Source of the DNA: an uncultured Erysipelotrichaceae bacterium
Lineage (GTDB): Bacteria > Bacillota_I > Bacilli_A > Erysipelotrichales > Erysipelotrichaceae
Direction: 5' to 3'
DNA length: 6,886 nucleotides
Assembly (NCBI GenBank): GCA_902782955.1
Contig: CACZPD010000237.1
Coordinates: 1-6,886, forward strand
Position 1 is the stretch's first letter. The number at the start of each line of letters is the position of its first letter. A program made the translations under genes and the position numbers. This document shows positions 1-5,840 of this stretch, piece after piece. Below the pieces are notes generated by a model, which did no database searches, had not been told where the DNA came from, and was given only the letters and a program-made list of their open reading frames with translations.

Positions 1-1
1 C

Positions 2-619
2 ACCGGACATGCCCCGCAGGAAGAACAGAAACTGATGCTGAACCTGATCTGCCCGAAGTACTTCATGCCGAATCACGGCGAATACAAAATGCTGGTGGAG
101 CATTGTTCCACCGCGCGCGAGACCGGTGTGCCGAAAGAGAACTGCCTGATCTGTTCGAACGGGGATATCGTTGTCATGCGTGATGAGGAATGCTTCATTG
201 CGGATGAAAGGATCGAAACAGATGCGATCTACGTTGACGGCAATGACGCCAGCGGTCTCAGCACTTCCGTGATCAAGGACAGGAAGATCCTCGCAGAAAA
301 CGGTCTTGTTGCCGTAATCGTGACGATCGATTCACGGTACAATAAAATTCTCTGCCGTCCTTCCATCGTCAGCCGCGGATTCGTCTTCATCAAGGATTCA
401 CAGACACTGCTCAAGGAAGCTGAGCTGGTCGTATTCGAAGCGCTCCGCAAAAAAATGCAGCAGAGAACGACATTCGGTGAACTGAAGAACTGCATCCGCT
501 CATCACTTGAGCCGTTCCTCTTTAAGAAAACAAACCGCAACCCGATCGTCATACCTGTCATTCTCAATCAGAAGGCAGCGATCGCGGAAATTGCCGCAAA
601 AGCAAAAAGATCAGCCTGA
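2..619 (+). CDS. rnj: Ribonuclease J, C-terminal part (5' end outside the window)
   Basis: RNase J is a cytoplasmic metallo-beta-lactamase/beta-CASP ribonuclease with 5'-3' exonuclease and endonuclease activity in Gram-positive mRNA decay and rRNA maturation. The frame is open from base 2 and gives 205 residues to a TGA at 617-619. The fragment opens with TGHAPQEEQKLML, the end of the catalytic core, whose His is the family's C-terminal metal-ligand position. It continues with CPKYFMPNHGEYKML, the conserved HGEY segment. Residues from about 75 to the end match the small C-terminal dimerisation domain (IYVDG, VIKDRKILAENG, SIVSRGFVFI, and NPIVIPVIL near the end). The upstream metal-binding HxHxDH motif lies outside the window, so J1 cannot be told from J2. 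The first internal ATG (35) is only a codon within the gene. A strong terminator follows 20 bases after the stop. Confidence 0.95.
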   Translation, partial: TGHAPQEEQKLMLNLICPKYFMPNHGEYKMLVEHCSTARETGVPKENCLICSNGDIVVMRDEECFIADERIETDAIYVDGNDASGLSTSVIKDRKILAENGLVAVIVTIDSRYNKILCRPSIVSRGFVFIKDSQTLLKEAELVVFEALRKKMQQRTTFGELKNCIRSSLEPFLFKKTNRNPIVIPVILNQKAAIAEIAAKAKRSA

Positions 620-639
620 ATCAGCTGACCTTACAGAAC

Positions 640-667
640 AAACGGTCTCTCATCAGAGACCGTTTTT
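640..667. terminator. Strong intrinsic terminator between convergent genes, probably bidirectional
   Basis: A perfect inverted repeat, AACGGTCTCT (641-650) and AGAGACCGTT (655-664), is closed by the 4-nt loop CATC. One more A-U pair (640/665) is possible. On the plus strand the stem runs into TTTTT (663-667), which fits Rho-independent termination of RNase J. On the minus strand the same stem is followed by TTTGTT, a poorer U tract, and lies just past the stop of the hydrolase gene (669). It can therefore plausibly stop both convergent transcripts. Confidence 0.88.
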
Positions 668-668
668 G

Positions 669-1295
669 TTATTGCACCGGATCAAATGCGAATACGCCTT
701 CCGGAACGGAATCCTCTTCGAAAGCCATTCTGCCTTCAGGGATAACTTTTACATCCGGGAAAACAGCTTTAACAGCGTCAAAGTCCGCCAGGACGGGATA
801 ACCGATGTCCCCTTTCCGGAAATGCATCAGAATAACTGCTTTCGGTTTGATGCGCCTACAGATCTCCTTTGCCTGTTCCGCATCGATCGTATAGTATCCG
901 CCGGCCGGAATCAGGACAATATCTGCATCTTCCATTTTCTTATATTCATCTTCTTCAGGAAGTCTTCCGATATCCCCGAAATGAATAATGGTCAGCTTCC
1001 CGGCATGGAGAACGGAAATATCAGACATTCCCCTTTTGGATCCTCCGGCATCATCATGCGGTACTGTGATAAATGCGGGGCTGAACGCGTCCGGCTTTTT
1101 ACCGGTTTCCCGGATCAGGCCGCGGGCATTATGGTCGTGATGTTGATGTGAGCATAATACACGGTCTGTTTCCAGACCTGCCGGCAGCTGAAGTCCGGGG
1201 ACACTCCCGTTCTCATACGGATCCAGGATCACACTGGCACCGCTGCATTCGATCTTGTAACAGGCGTGTCCGTAGCTTGTAATGATAACTGACAT
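669..1295 (-). CDS. MBL-fold metal-dependent hydrolase (UlaG-like / COG2220 group)
   Basis: This 208-residue protein is a single metallo-beta-lactamase fold domain with no signal peptide or membrane segment, so it is probably cytoplasmic. Visible features are YGHACYKIE at residues 8-16, the first strand typical of this group, and ILDPY at 23-27. The metal motif HQHHDH is at 50-55 (HxHxDH), with further candidate ligands His80 (VPHDD), Asp108 (IHFGDIG, 104-110) and His158 (LMHFR). IPAGGYYTID (129-138) is also characteristic of the family. Length and motifs match small stand-alone hydrolases related to L-ascorbate-6-phosphate lactonase, but the substrate cannot be inferred. The ATG at 1295 is preceded by AAAGGA (1302-1307) at a 6-nt spacing, supporting the start. 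The gene lies directly downstream of the pfkA terminator and converges on RNase J. Confidence 0.9.
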   Translation of the reverse strand: MSVIITSYGHACYKIECSGASVILDPYENGSVPGLQLPAGLETDRVLCSHQHHDHNARGLIRETGKKPDAFSPAFITVPHDDAGGSKRGMSDISVLHAGKLTIIHFGDIGRLPEEDEYKKMEDADIVLIPAGGYYTIDAEQAKEICRRIKPKAVILMHFRKGDIGYPVLADFDAVKAVFPDVKVIPEGRMAFEEDSVPEGVFAFDPVQ

Positions 1296-1317
1296 ATTCT
1301 TTCCTTTCCAATACAGT

Positions 1318-1343
1318 AAAAAGCACTGCTGAAAGCAGTACTT
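1318..1343 (-). terminator. Intrinsic terminator after pfkA
   Basis: On the minus strand AAGTACTGCT (1343-1334) pairs with AGCAGTGCTT (1330-1321) around a 3-nt loop, with one U-G wobble. It runs into a five-T tract (1322-1318). The same arms have an A-C mismatch on the plus strand, so the hairpin is better as minus-strand RNA. It lies 12 bases past the pfkA stop and 22 bases before the hydrolase start codon, so it should end or attenuate the upstream transcript. Confidence 0.8.
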
Positions 1344-1355
1344 CTCCGTATTTAA

Positions 1356-2318
1356 TCAAACAAGTCTGTCAAAGAGACGGTAAAGATGCTTGCGGTTTGC
1401 GCGAGGTCTTTCCAGAGCTTCCTGGATCGGCATGGAAGTGATCTGGTTTTCAATGATGCCGACGCAGTGCCCGCCGATTCCTTCCATCAGAAGGTCTACA
1501 GCTTTTTCGCCCATCCTGCTGGCCAGCATACGGTCCGTAGGGGTCGGGCAGCCGCCGCGCTGGATATGTCCGAGTACTGTAGCACGTCCGCTGAAATTGG
1601 TGTGAAGACTGACTTTCTTGGCAAGCGCTTCGACATCGCAGATCTTTTCCGAAATAATGACGATCGCATGATTTTTCTTTACAGCATCGCTCAGGTAGCG
1701 CAGTCTTTCAAGAACTTCAAGCTCATCATATCCGGTCTCCGGCGTGATCACGAGTTCAGCGCCGCAGGAAATTGCTGTATATAACGCAAGATCGCCGCAG
1801 TGATTGCCCATAACTTCAACGATGGAGCATCTGTGATGGGAACTGGAAGTATCACGCAGCTTATCAACATTCTCCACGCATGTACGCAGGGCGGTATCAA
1901 ACCCGATCGTAAAATCCGATCCCGGGATATCATTATCGATCGTACCGGGCAGACCGATACAGTTGATGCCTTTTCTTGTCAGCGCAAGCGCGCCCCGGTA
2001 TGAACCGTCTCCGCCGACAACAACAAGCGCATCGATTCCTTCACGCCGCATATTCTTGATGCATTTGTCCTGGATCTCCTCTTCCTTGAATTCAGGAAGA
2101 CGCGCAGAACCGAGCTTTGTGCCGCCGCGGTCCAGTATATCCGAAACTGCATGCCGGCCTAAAGCCTCGAAATTGCCTTCCAGCAATCCCCTGTAACCAT
2201 TGTGCACACCGACAACTTCAACGCCGTTGTTCAAAGCGATTCTGGTTACGGACCGAATTGCCGCATTCATGCCCGGCGCGTCGCCGCCGGAAGTTAAGAC
2301 ACCGATTTTTCTGACCAT
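1356..2318 (-). CDS. pfkA: ATP-dependent 6-phosphofructokinase
   Basis: PfkA converts fructose 6-phosphate plus ATP to fructose 1,6-bisphosphate, the committed step of glycolysis, as a cytoplasmic tetramer. The product is 320 residues, the usual bacterial length. Motifs in order: LTSGGDAPGMNA (8-19, nucleotide loop), GGTKLGSARLPEF (65-77), GGDGS (103-107), PGTIDNDIPGSD (124-135, catalytic Asp128), SSHHR (159-163, fructose-6-phosphate Arg163) and GRATVLGHIQRGG (244-256). Gly at 105 and 125 (E. coli 104 and 124) indicates ATP rather than pyrophosphate use. Effector-site residues Arg22, Arg26, Arg55, Arg155 and Glu188 are present, so ADP/PEP-type regulation is likely. Asn172 replaces the Arg171 of E. 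coli (MGNHCGD instead of MGR). The start is the ATG at 2318, not the in-frame TTG at 2330, because the TTG overlaps the ribosome binding site. The gene follows dnaI by 43 nt and ends at a terminator. Confidence 0.97.
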   Translation of the reverse strand: MVRKIGVLTSGGDAPGMNAAIRSVTRIALNNGVEVVGVHNGYRGLLEGNFEALGRHAVSDILDRGGTKLGSARLPEFKEEEIQDKCIKNMRREGIDALVVVGGDGSYRGALALTRKGINCIGLPGTIDNDIPGSDFTIGFDTALRTCVENVDKLRDTSSSHHRCSIVEVMGNHCGDLALYTAISCGAELVITPETGYDELEVLERLRYLSDAVKKNHAIVIISEKICDVEALAKKVSLHTNFSGRATVLGHIQRGGCPTPTDRMLASRMGEKAVDLLMEGIGGHCVGIIENQITSMPIQEALERPRANRKHLYRLFDRLV

Positions 2319-2323
2319 ACTTG

Positions 2324-2328
2324 CCTCC
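2324..2328 (-). promoter_or_regulatory. Ribosome binding site deciding the pfkA start
   Basis: GGAGG stands 5 nt before the ATG at 2318. The alternative TTG start at 2330 would sit on top of this site and add four residues (MEAS) not expected in the family, so the ATG is preferred. Confidence 0.85.
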
Positions 2329-2330
2329 AA

Positions 2331-2341
2331 TTTATATTATC
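2331..2341 (-). promoter_or_regulatory. Weak AT-rich promoter-like stretch before pfkA
   Basis: The minus strand reads GATAATATAAA in the 43-nt dnaI-pfkA gap, giving overlapping -10-like hexamers (GATAAT, TAATAT). No TTGACA-like -35 is visible at a 16-18 nt spacing, and a start site here would leave almost no leader before the GGAGG. It may only be an A/T-rich translation enhancer. It is listed because it is the only promoter candidate between the replication genes and pfkA. Confidence 0.22.
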
Positions 2342-2361
2342 CAAGCATTTTGCTTTTTTTA

Positions 2362-3258
2362 CTATCTGCGGTCTTTGCCGACCAGGCGGATCTCTTCGCT
2401 CATACATGAGATCCTTTCGATGATCCGTGCGGCTTTGACTTCTTCATCCTTTCCCCTGTTCGTGAACTGGAAATGCTTTTTCAAAGTCGCGAGATCATAA
2501 TTGGATGTAAACCATGTTGTCCTGTTATTCTCATATCTCGCATTCAGAATCGGGAGAAGGATCTGGTCACGGGTGAATTCCGTTACGGATTCCGCACCGA
2601 TATCATCCAGAACAAGGAATGATGCATACATCAGACGGTTCACTTCCGTCTGGAACTCATTATTGGCAAGTGACGCCACGACCCGCTGGGTAAATGTCGG
2701 ATAATGCACAAACGCCACCTTTTCCTTCATCCTCGCATGATCATTGCATGCACATGCGGCGAGATATGTCTTTCCGCTGCCCAGGGAACCATACAGATAA
2801 AGTCCTTTACCCTGACGGCTTGCGTCCATGGCTTTTCCCATTACGATAAGATAATCCCTTGTTTCGATCTCTGTATGTATATCTTCAAAGGAAACGACCT
2901 CCAGTTTTTTCGGCAGGTCACTGCTCAGATACATATCCAGATGTTTTCTTTTTTTATCATAAACGCTCCGGAACCGGCATGCTTTCAGCACAGTTTCGGG
3001 AAATCCGTCATATTCAAGATCGTGAAAATATCCTTTTGTTTTCTGCTTGCAGCTGCGCAGTCCCTTGCAGCCCTGACAGGGTGCGACATCGATCAGCCAT
3101 TGCTTCATCCGGTACGGGTATTCATCGATACAGCTTTCCGGAATGTTGTTTTTTTCACACAGAAAACGCAGTGCATTGCTTTTTTTCAGCTGCACGATCA
3201 ATTGATCCTTCTTGTCATCCTTAACCTGGACTTTGGCTTCAAAATCAATCTTCTCCAT
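2362..3258 (-). CDS. dnaI: Primosomal protein DnaI (helicase loader ATPase)
   Basis: DnaI is the AAA+ ATPase that loads the replicative helicase (DnaC in Bacillus) at origins and restart sites together with DnaB and DnaD. The product is 298 residues, close to the roughly 311 of B. subtilis. The N-terminal part carries a cysteine cluster, Cys61-x2-Cys64, Cys70, His79 and Cys94, matching the zinc-bearing helicase-interaction domain. The C-terminal ATPase has Walker A GSLGSGKT (157-164), Walker B FLVLDDIG (214-221), a sensor-1 type TSN (251-253) and the basic segment AARIIERI (276-283), which fits arginine-finger/sensor-2 positions. The ATG at 3258 has GAGGA at 3265-3269 upstream and lies 14 nt inside the end of dnaB, so translation is probably coupled. 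The C-terminal AAA+ half alone resembles E. coli DnaC and IstB, but the zinc domain and context favour DnaI. Confidence 0.95.
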   Translation of the reverse strand: MEKIDFEAKVQVKDDKKDQLIVQLKKSNALRFLCEKNNIPESCIDEYPYRMKQWLIDVAPCQGCKGLRSCKQKTKGYFHDLEYDGFPETVLKACRFRSVYDKKRKHLDMYLSSDLPKKLEVVSFEDIHTEIETRDYLIVMGKAMDASRQGKGLYLYGSLGSGKTYLAACACNDHARMKEKVAFVHYPTFTQRVVASLANNEFQTEVNRLMYASFLVLDDIGAESVTEFTRDQILLPILNARYENNRTTWFTSNYDLATLKKHFQFTNRGKDEEVKAARIIERISCMSEEIRLVGKDRR

Positions 3259-4435
3259 GACGTTTCCTCATGATCTCCTGCTGTTTCCTGATCTCATCGA
3301 GTTCCGACTGCGTCGGCTTCTCAGCCTGCCCTGTTTCCCCGTTCATAAAGTCCGGGGCAGAGATCCTTACATTCCGGCTGTGGGAAGTGACACTTTTCTT
3401 TGTCTCCAGCAGTGCCTGTTCCTTTGTCGTGATGCCGTCCCTTGCCCATTCACTTGCGACCATATCCACGAATTTGGGATTGAGGCGATTATTGCTGATA
3501 CGCAGTATATACTCAATCATTACATTGATCACAACATTAGGCAAGTGCATATCAAGCGACAGATGCTCAAGAATCTTTTTATCCGTCAGGCTGACCTGCG
3601 CCCCGTTCTGCTTTCCCTGCAGGAAAGAAACCGGCGGCAGATCATAAATATCTTTGACTTCTTTTTTCTCCGGTTTTTCTTTTGAAGCACAGATCTTCAG
3701 ACGTTCCGTATCGAATTCCATATCTTCGATATTTACACACCGCATGACAAGAACACGCATTTTGTCCGGTGTGAGACCGTATATGCTTGCAAGCTTCCCG
3801 ATCAGCGCCATGTTTTCCTGTGAACGGAGTTCAGCCGGAAATACAAGTGTACTGGTCGTCGCGAGGAATTTTTCATAATCAAAGTTGATCGTCTCATCAT
3901 CCATCGCGAATGTATACCGCGGTTTCAGTTCCGTGAACCTGACTTCATTTTCATATTCGGGCATTCTGGTATGTTTGACAGGACGTGTTATGTCTTTATA
4001 CCCGCTGGTATTGACAGCGCCGGTGTTCATGGATGCGATCGTTGTTTCCATCTGCTTCTGGCCGACTCTCTCCCTGTACGCTGTCAGAAAACTCTTCATC
4101 CCGCAGAAATCTTCGGCATTCATCGGCTCACGCAGAACATAAATATATGCGTTCCTTGTTTCGGTGTTTTTTTCATATGTCCTTAGAAGAAGATATTCCT
4201 CCAGCCGGTACCGGGCACGTTCGATCACATCCGCAGGAATATTCATCAGGGAAATCAGTCTTGAATGTGTTTTCTGCGTCTGCGGACTTTTGCTTTCCGC
4301 ATACAGTGTCAGATACAGCAGGACACCGTCACCGCCGATCAGAGGCTGATACAGGCACATTAAAGAAGTCATGGTCTGTTCGTTCAGACCATACTGCGTT
4401 ATTACCCGATATGTATCTTTTGCCTTAAGACTCAT
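3245..4435 (-). CDS. dnaB: Replication initiation and membrane attachment protein DnaB (Bacillus type)
   Basis: This is the Gram-positive DnaB, a DnaD-like primosome protein that helps DnaI load the helicase and links the origin to the membrane. It is not the E. coli helicase of the same name. The product is 396 residues, shorter than the roughly 470 of B. subtilis. Residues 1-120 form the N-terminal domain (TMTSLMCLYQPLIG at 21-34, ARYRLEEYLLLRTYE at 74-88). A variable stretch follows at about 135-180. The DnaD-like C-terminal domain is at about 280-340, with MIEYILRISNNRLNP (306-320) and FVDMVASEWARDGI (322-335). The tail (375-396) is charged and probably flexible. No hydrophobic membrane span is seen. 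The ATG at 4435 has AAAGGA upstream; the in-frame GTG at 4480 would add 15 unlikely residues. It overlaps coaE by 11 nt and dnaI by 14 nt. Confidence 0.9.
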   Translation of the reverse strand: MSLKAKDTYRVITQYGLNEQTMTSLMCLYQPLIGGDGVLLYLTLYAESKSPQTQKTHSRLISLMNIPADVIERARYRLEEYLLLRTYEKNTETRNAYIYVLREPMNAEDFCGMKSFLTAYRERVGQKQMETTIASMNTGAVNTSGYKDITRPVKHTRMPEYENEVRFTELKPRYTFAMDDETINFDYEKFLATTSTLVFPAELRSQENMALIGKLASIYGLTPDKMRVLVMRCVNIEDMEFDTERLKICASKEKPEKKEVKDIYDLPPVSFLQGKQNGAQVSLTDKKILEHLSLDMHLPNVVINVMIEYILRISNNRLNPKFVDMVASEWARDGITTKEQALLETKKSVTSHSRNVRISAPDFMNGETGQAEKPTQSELDEIRKQQEIMRKRHGED

Positions 4436-5027
4436 TCCTGATCCTTTCCCTGTATGTACGGATGATCCGGTTGATTTCACTGTTCAGCTCTTTCAGATCA
4501 CCATCATTGTATATCACAATATCCGCCTGCGAAGCATCAGGCGCATTCTGCATCTGTACAGCATATCTGCTTTCTGCCTCCTGCAGGCTGTAGTCACGCA
4601 TTTCCATCATTCTCTGCACGGCGGTTTCTTTTTGACATGTGATCAGCCAGATCTCATCAAACAGATCCTGCCATCCTGCTTCAAAGAGCAGAGGCACTTC
4701 AGCGAATACAAGTTTTCTGTCTTTTACATTATCAAAAAACTTAAGCATGCCGGCACGTATATATGGATGCGTAATATCATTCAGCTGTTTTCTTTTCGAT
4801 TCATCCGCAAAAATGACAGCGGCGAGTTTTTTTCTGTCGATCTCCCCTGCCTCATCAAGGATATCAGTTCCAAATGCACTTATGATTTCCTGAAAAGCAG
4901 GATGATCGTTCTCAAGCACCATACGGGCATACTGATCACAGTTAAATACCGGCATGCCCATGCGTTTGAGCAATAAGCCTGCAGTTGTTTTTCCTGATGC
5001 GATCGTTCCGGTTATACCTATTTTCAT
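4425..5027 (-). CDS. coaE: Dephospho-CoA kinase
   Basis: CoaE performs the last step of coenzyme A synthesis, phosphorylating the 3'-hydroxyl of dephospho-CoA with ATP. It is a 200-residue P-loop kinase of normal length. MKIGITGTIASGKTT (1-15) contains the Walker A loop GTIASGKT. Asp31 in NCDQYAR is at the catalytic-base position (often DADxxA in the family). THPYIR (86-91) and VFAEVPLLFEAG (107-118) are the conserved CoA-domain segments, and QRMMEMRDYSLQEAESRYAVQM (138-159) is the lid helix region, written here only as a landmark by its ends Gln138 and Met159. The ATG at 5027 follows the mutM stop by 3 nt, with GAGG at 5037-5040 inside mutM. Its end overlaps the start of dnaB. Location between mutM and dnaB is common in Bacilli and Erysipelotrichia. 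Confidence 0.96.
   Translation of the reverse strand: MKIGITGTIASGKTTAGLLLKRMGMPVFNCDQYARMVLENDHPAFQEIISAFGTDILDEAGEIDRKKLAAVIFADESKRKQLNDITHPYIRAGMLKFFDNVKDRKLVFAEVPLLFEAGWQDLFDEIWLITCQKETAVQRMMEMRDYSLQEAESRYAVQMQNAPDASQADIVIYNDGDLKELNSEINRIIRTYRERIRNES
4442..4447 (-). promoter_or_regulatory. Ribosome binding site deciding the dnaB start
   Basis: AAAGGA stands 6 nt before the ATG at 4435, within the last codons of coaE. It supports the ATG start over the upstream in-frame GTG at 4480 and implies that ribosomes finishing coaE can re-initiate on dnaB. Confidence 0.7.
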
Positions 5028-5030
5028 ATA

Positions 5031-5840
5031 CTATTTCCTCTGGCACATAGGGCAGTAGTAACTGCTTCTGCCGCCGATTCTTTTAATCTTGATATCCGTC
5101 CCGCATATTCTGCACTTATTCAGACCGTGAACCATACACTGCAGCTGAAACCTGCCGGTTACACCGAGACTTGAGGTATAACTGCGGATCGTTGTTCCGC
5201 CTGCGGCAATCGCTTCCCTGAGGATCCTGCGTGTCTGGTCAATGATATCCTGTTTGTTTTTCTGTGTGAGCCTGGCACAGGACCGTCCGGGACGGATCCC
5301 GCAGGCAAACAATATTTCATCCGCGTATATATTGCCTATGCCGGCCACGAATTCCTGATCCAGAAGCAGTGATTTGACGGGTGTTTTTCTGCCTCCGGTA
5401 TATTTATTAAAATAGCAGAGATCAAAAGCTTCATCAAACGGCTCCGGTCCAAGATCGTGAAAAGAACCGAGATCGGAATCATACGGGATCAGTTCCATCC
5501 GGCCGAATCTTCTTGTGTCATTGTAACGGAGTTCCGTACCGTCATCGAGAGAGAACACCGCATGCGTATGTTTGATCAGCGGTTCCTCCGGTTTCTGAAT
5601 ATAATATTTGCCTTCCATCCGCAGATGCGAGACCATGATCAGATCGTCCATGATAAACAGAAGATACTTGCCTCTTCTCGCAAATGAGCGGAATGTTTCG
5701 CCTGTAATCCGCTTACTGAAGTCTTCCGCGTCACCGGTCACGACCTGTTCACTGATGATCCGGCAGCCGAGTATCTTTTTTCCTTTGATCCGGTTCTCCA
5801 AAGTCCTGAGAACGGTTTCCACTTCAGGGAGTTCAGGCAT
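5031..5840 (-). CDS. mutM: Formamidopyrimidine-DNA glycosylase (Fpg/MutM)
   Basis: MutM removes 8-oxoguanine and formamidopyrimidines from DNA and cuts the abasic site by beta/delta elimination. The 269-residue product starts [10 protein letters not shown], giving the N-terminal Pro2 nucleophile and Glu3 once Met is removed. Lys58 (RRGKYL) matches the conserved active-site lysine loop. His72, Met75 (SHLRMEGKY) and Arg110-Phe112 (DTRRFG) match the DNA-intercalating residues. GIGNIYADEILF (167-178) is the helix-two-turn-helix signature. The zinc finger is Cys243-x2-Cys246 and Cys263-x2-Cys266, with Arg258 in the hairpin. All catalytic features are present, which distinguishes it from Nei-type enzymes. 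The start is the ATG at 5840, since the N-terminal proline must follow Met; the GTG at 5843 would put a second Met before it. It overlaps the polA stop by one base. Confidence 0.97.
   Translation of the reverse strand: MPELPEVETVLRTLENRIKGKKILGCRIISEQVVTGDAEDFSKRITGETFRSFARRGKYLLFIMDDLIMVSHLRMEGKYYIQKPEEPLIKHTHAVFSLDDGTELRYNDTRRFGRMELIPYDSDLGSFHDLGPEPFDEAFDLCYFNKYTGGRKTPVKSLLLDQEFVAGIGNIYADEILFACGIRPGRSCARLTQKNKQDIIDQTRRILREAIAAGGTTIRSYTSSLGVTGRFQLQCMVHGLNKCRICGTDIKIKRIGGRSSYYCPMCQRK

Noticed and set aside
507..1151. Plus-strand open frame of 214 codons spanning the RNase J end, the terminator and the hydrolase
   Set aside because: It runs out of frame through RNase J, across a strong terminator and antisense to the hydrolase, which is not plausible for a real gene.
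2316..2330. In-frame TTG start for pfkA at 2330, giving 324 residues
   Set aside because: The TTG overlaps the GGAGG ribosome binding site of the ATG at 2318, and the ATG gives the canonical 320-residue protein.
2704..3273. Plus-strand open frame of 189 codons opposite dnaI
   Set aside because: The protein has no recognisable features and lies wholly antisense to a well-supported gene; it is a composition shadow.
4433..4480. In-frame GTG start for dnaB at 4480
   Set aside because: It lies 56 nt inside coaE, adds a non-conserved extension and lacks the good AAAGGA spacing found for the ATG at 4435.
4371..4976. Plus-strand open frame of 201 codons opposite coaE and dnaB
   Set aside because: Antisense to coaE with no motif of its own, Cys/His/Phe-rich in the way of reverse-frame translations.
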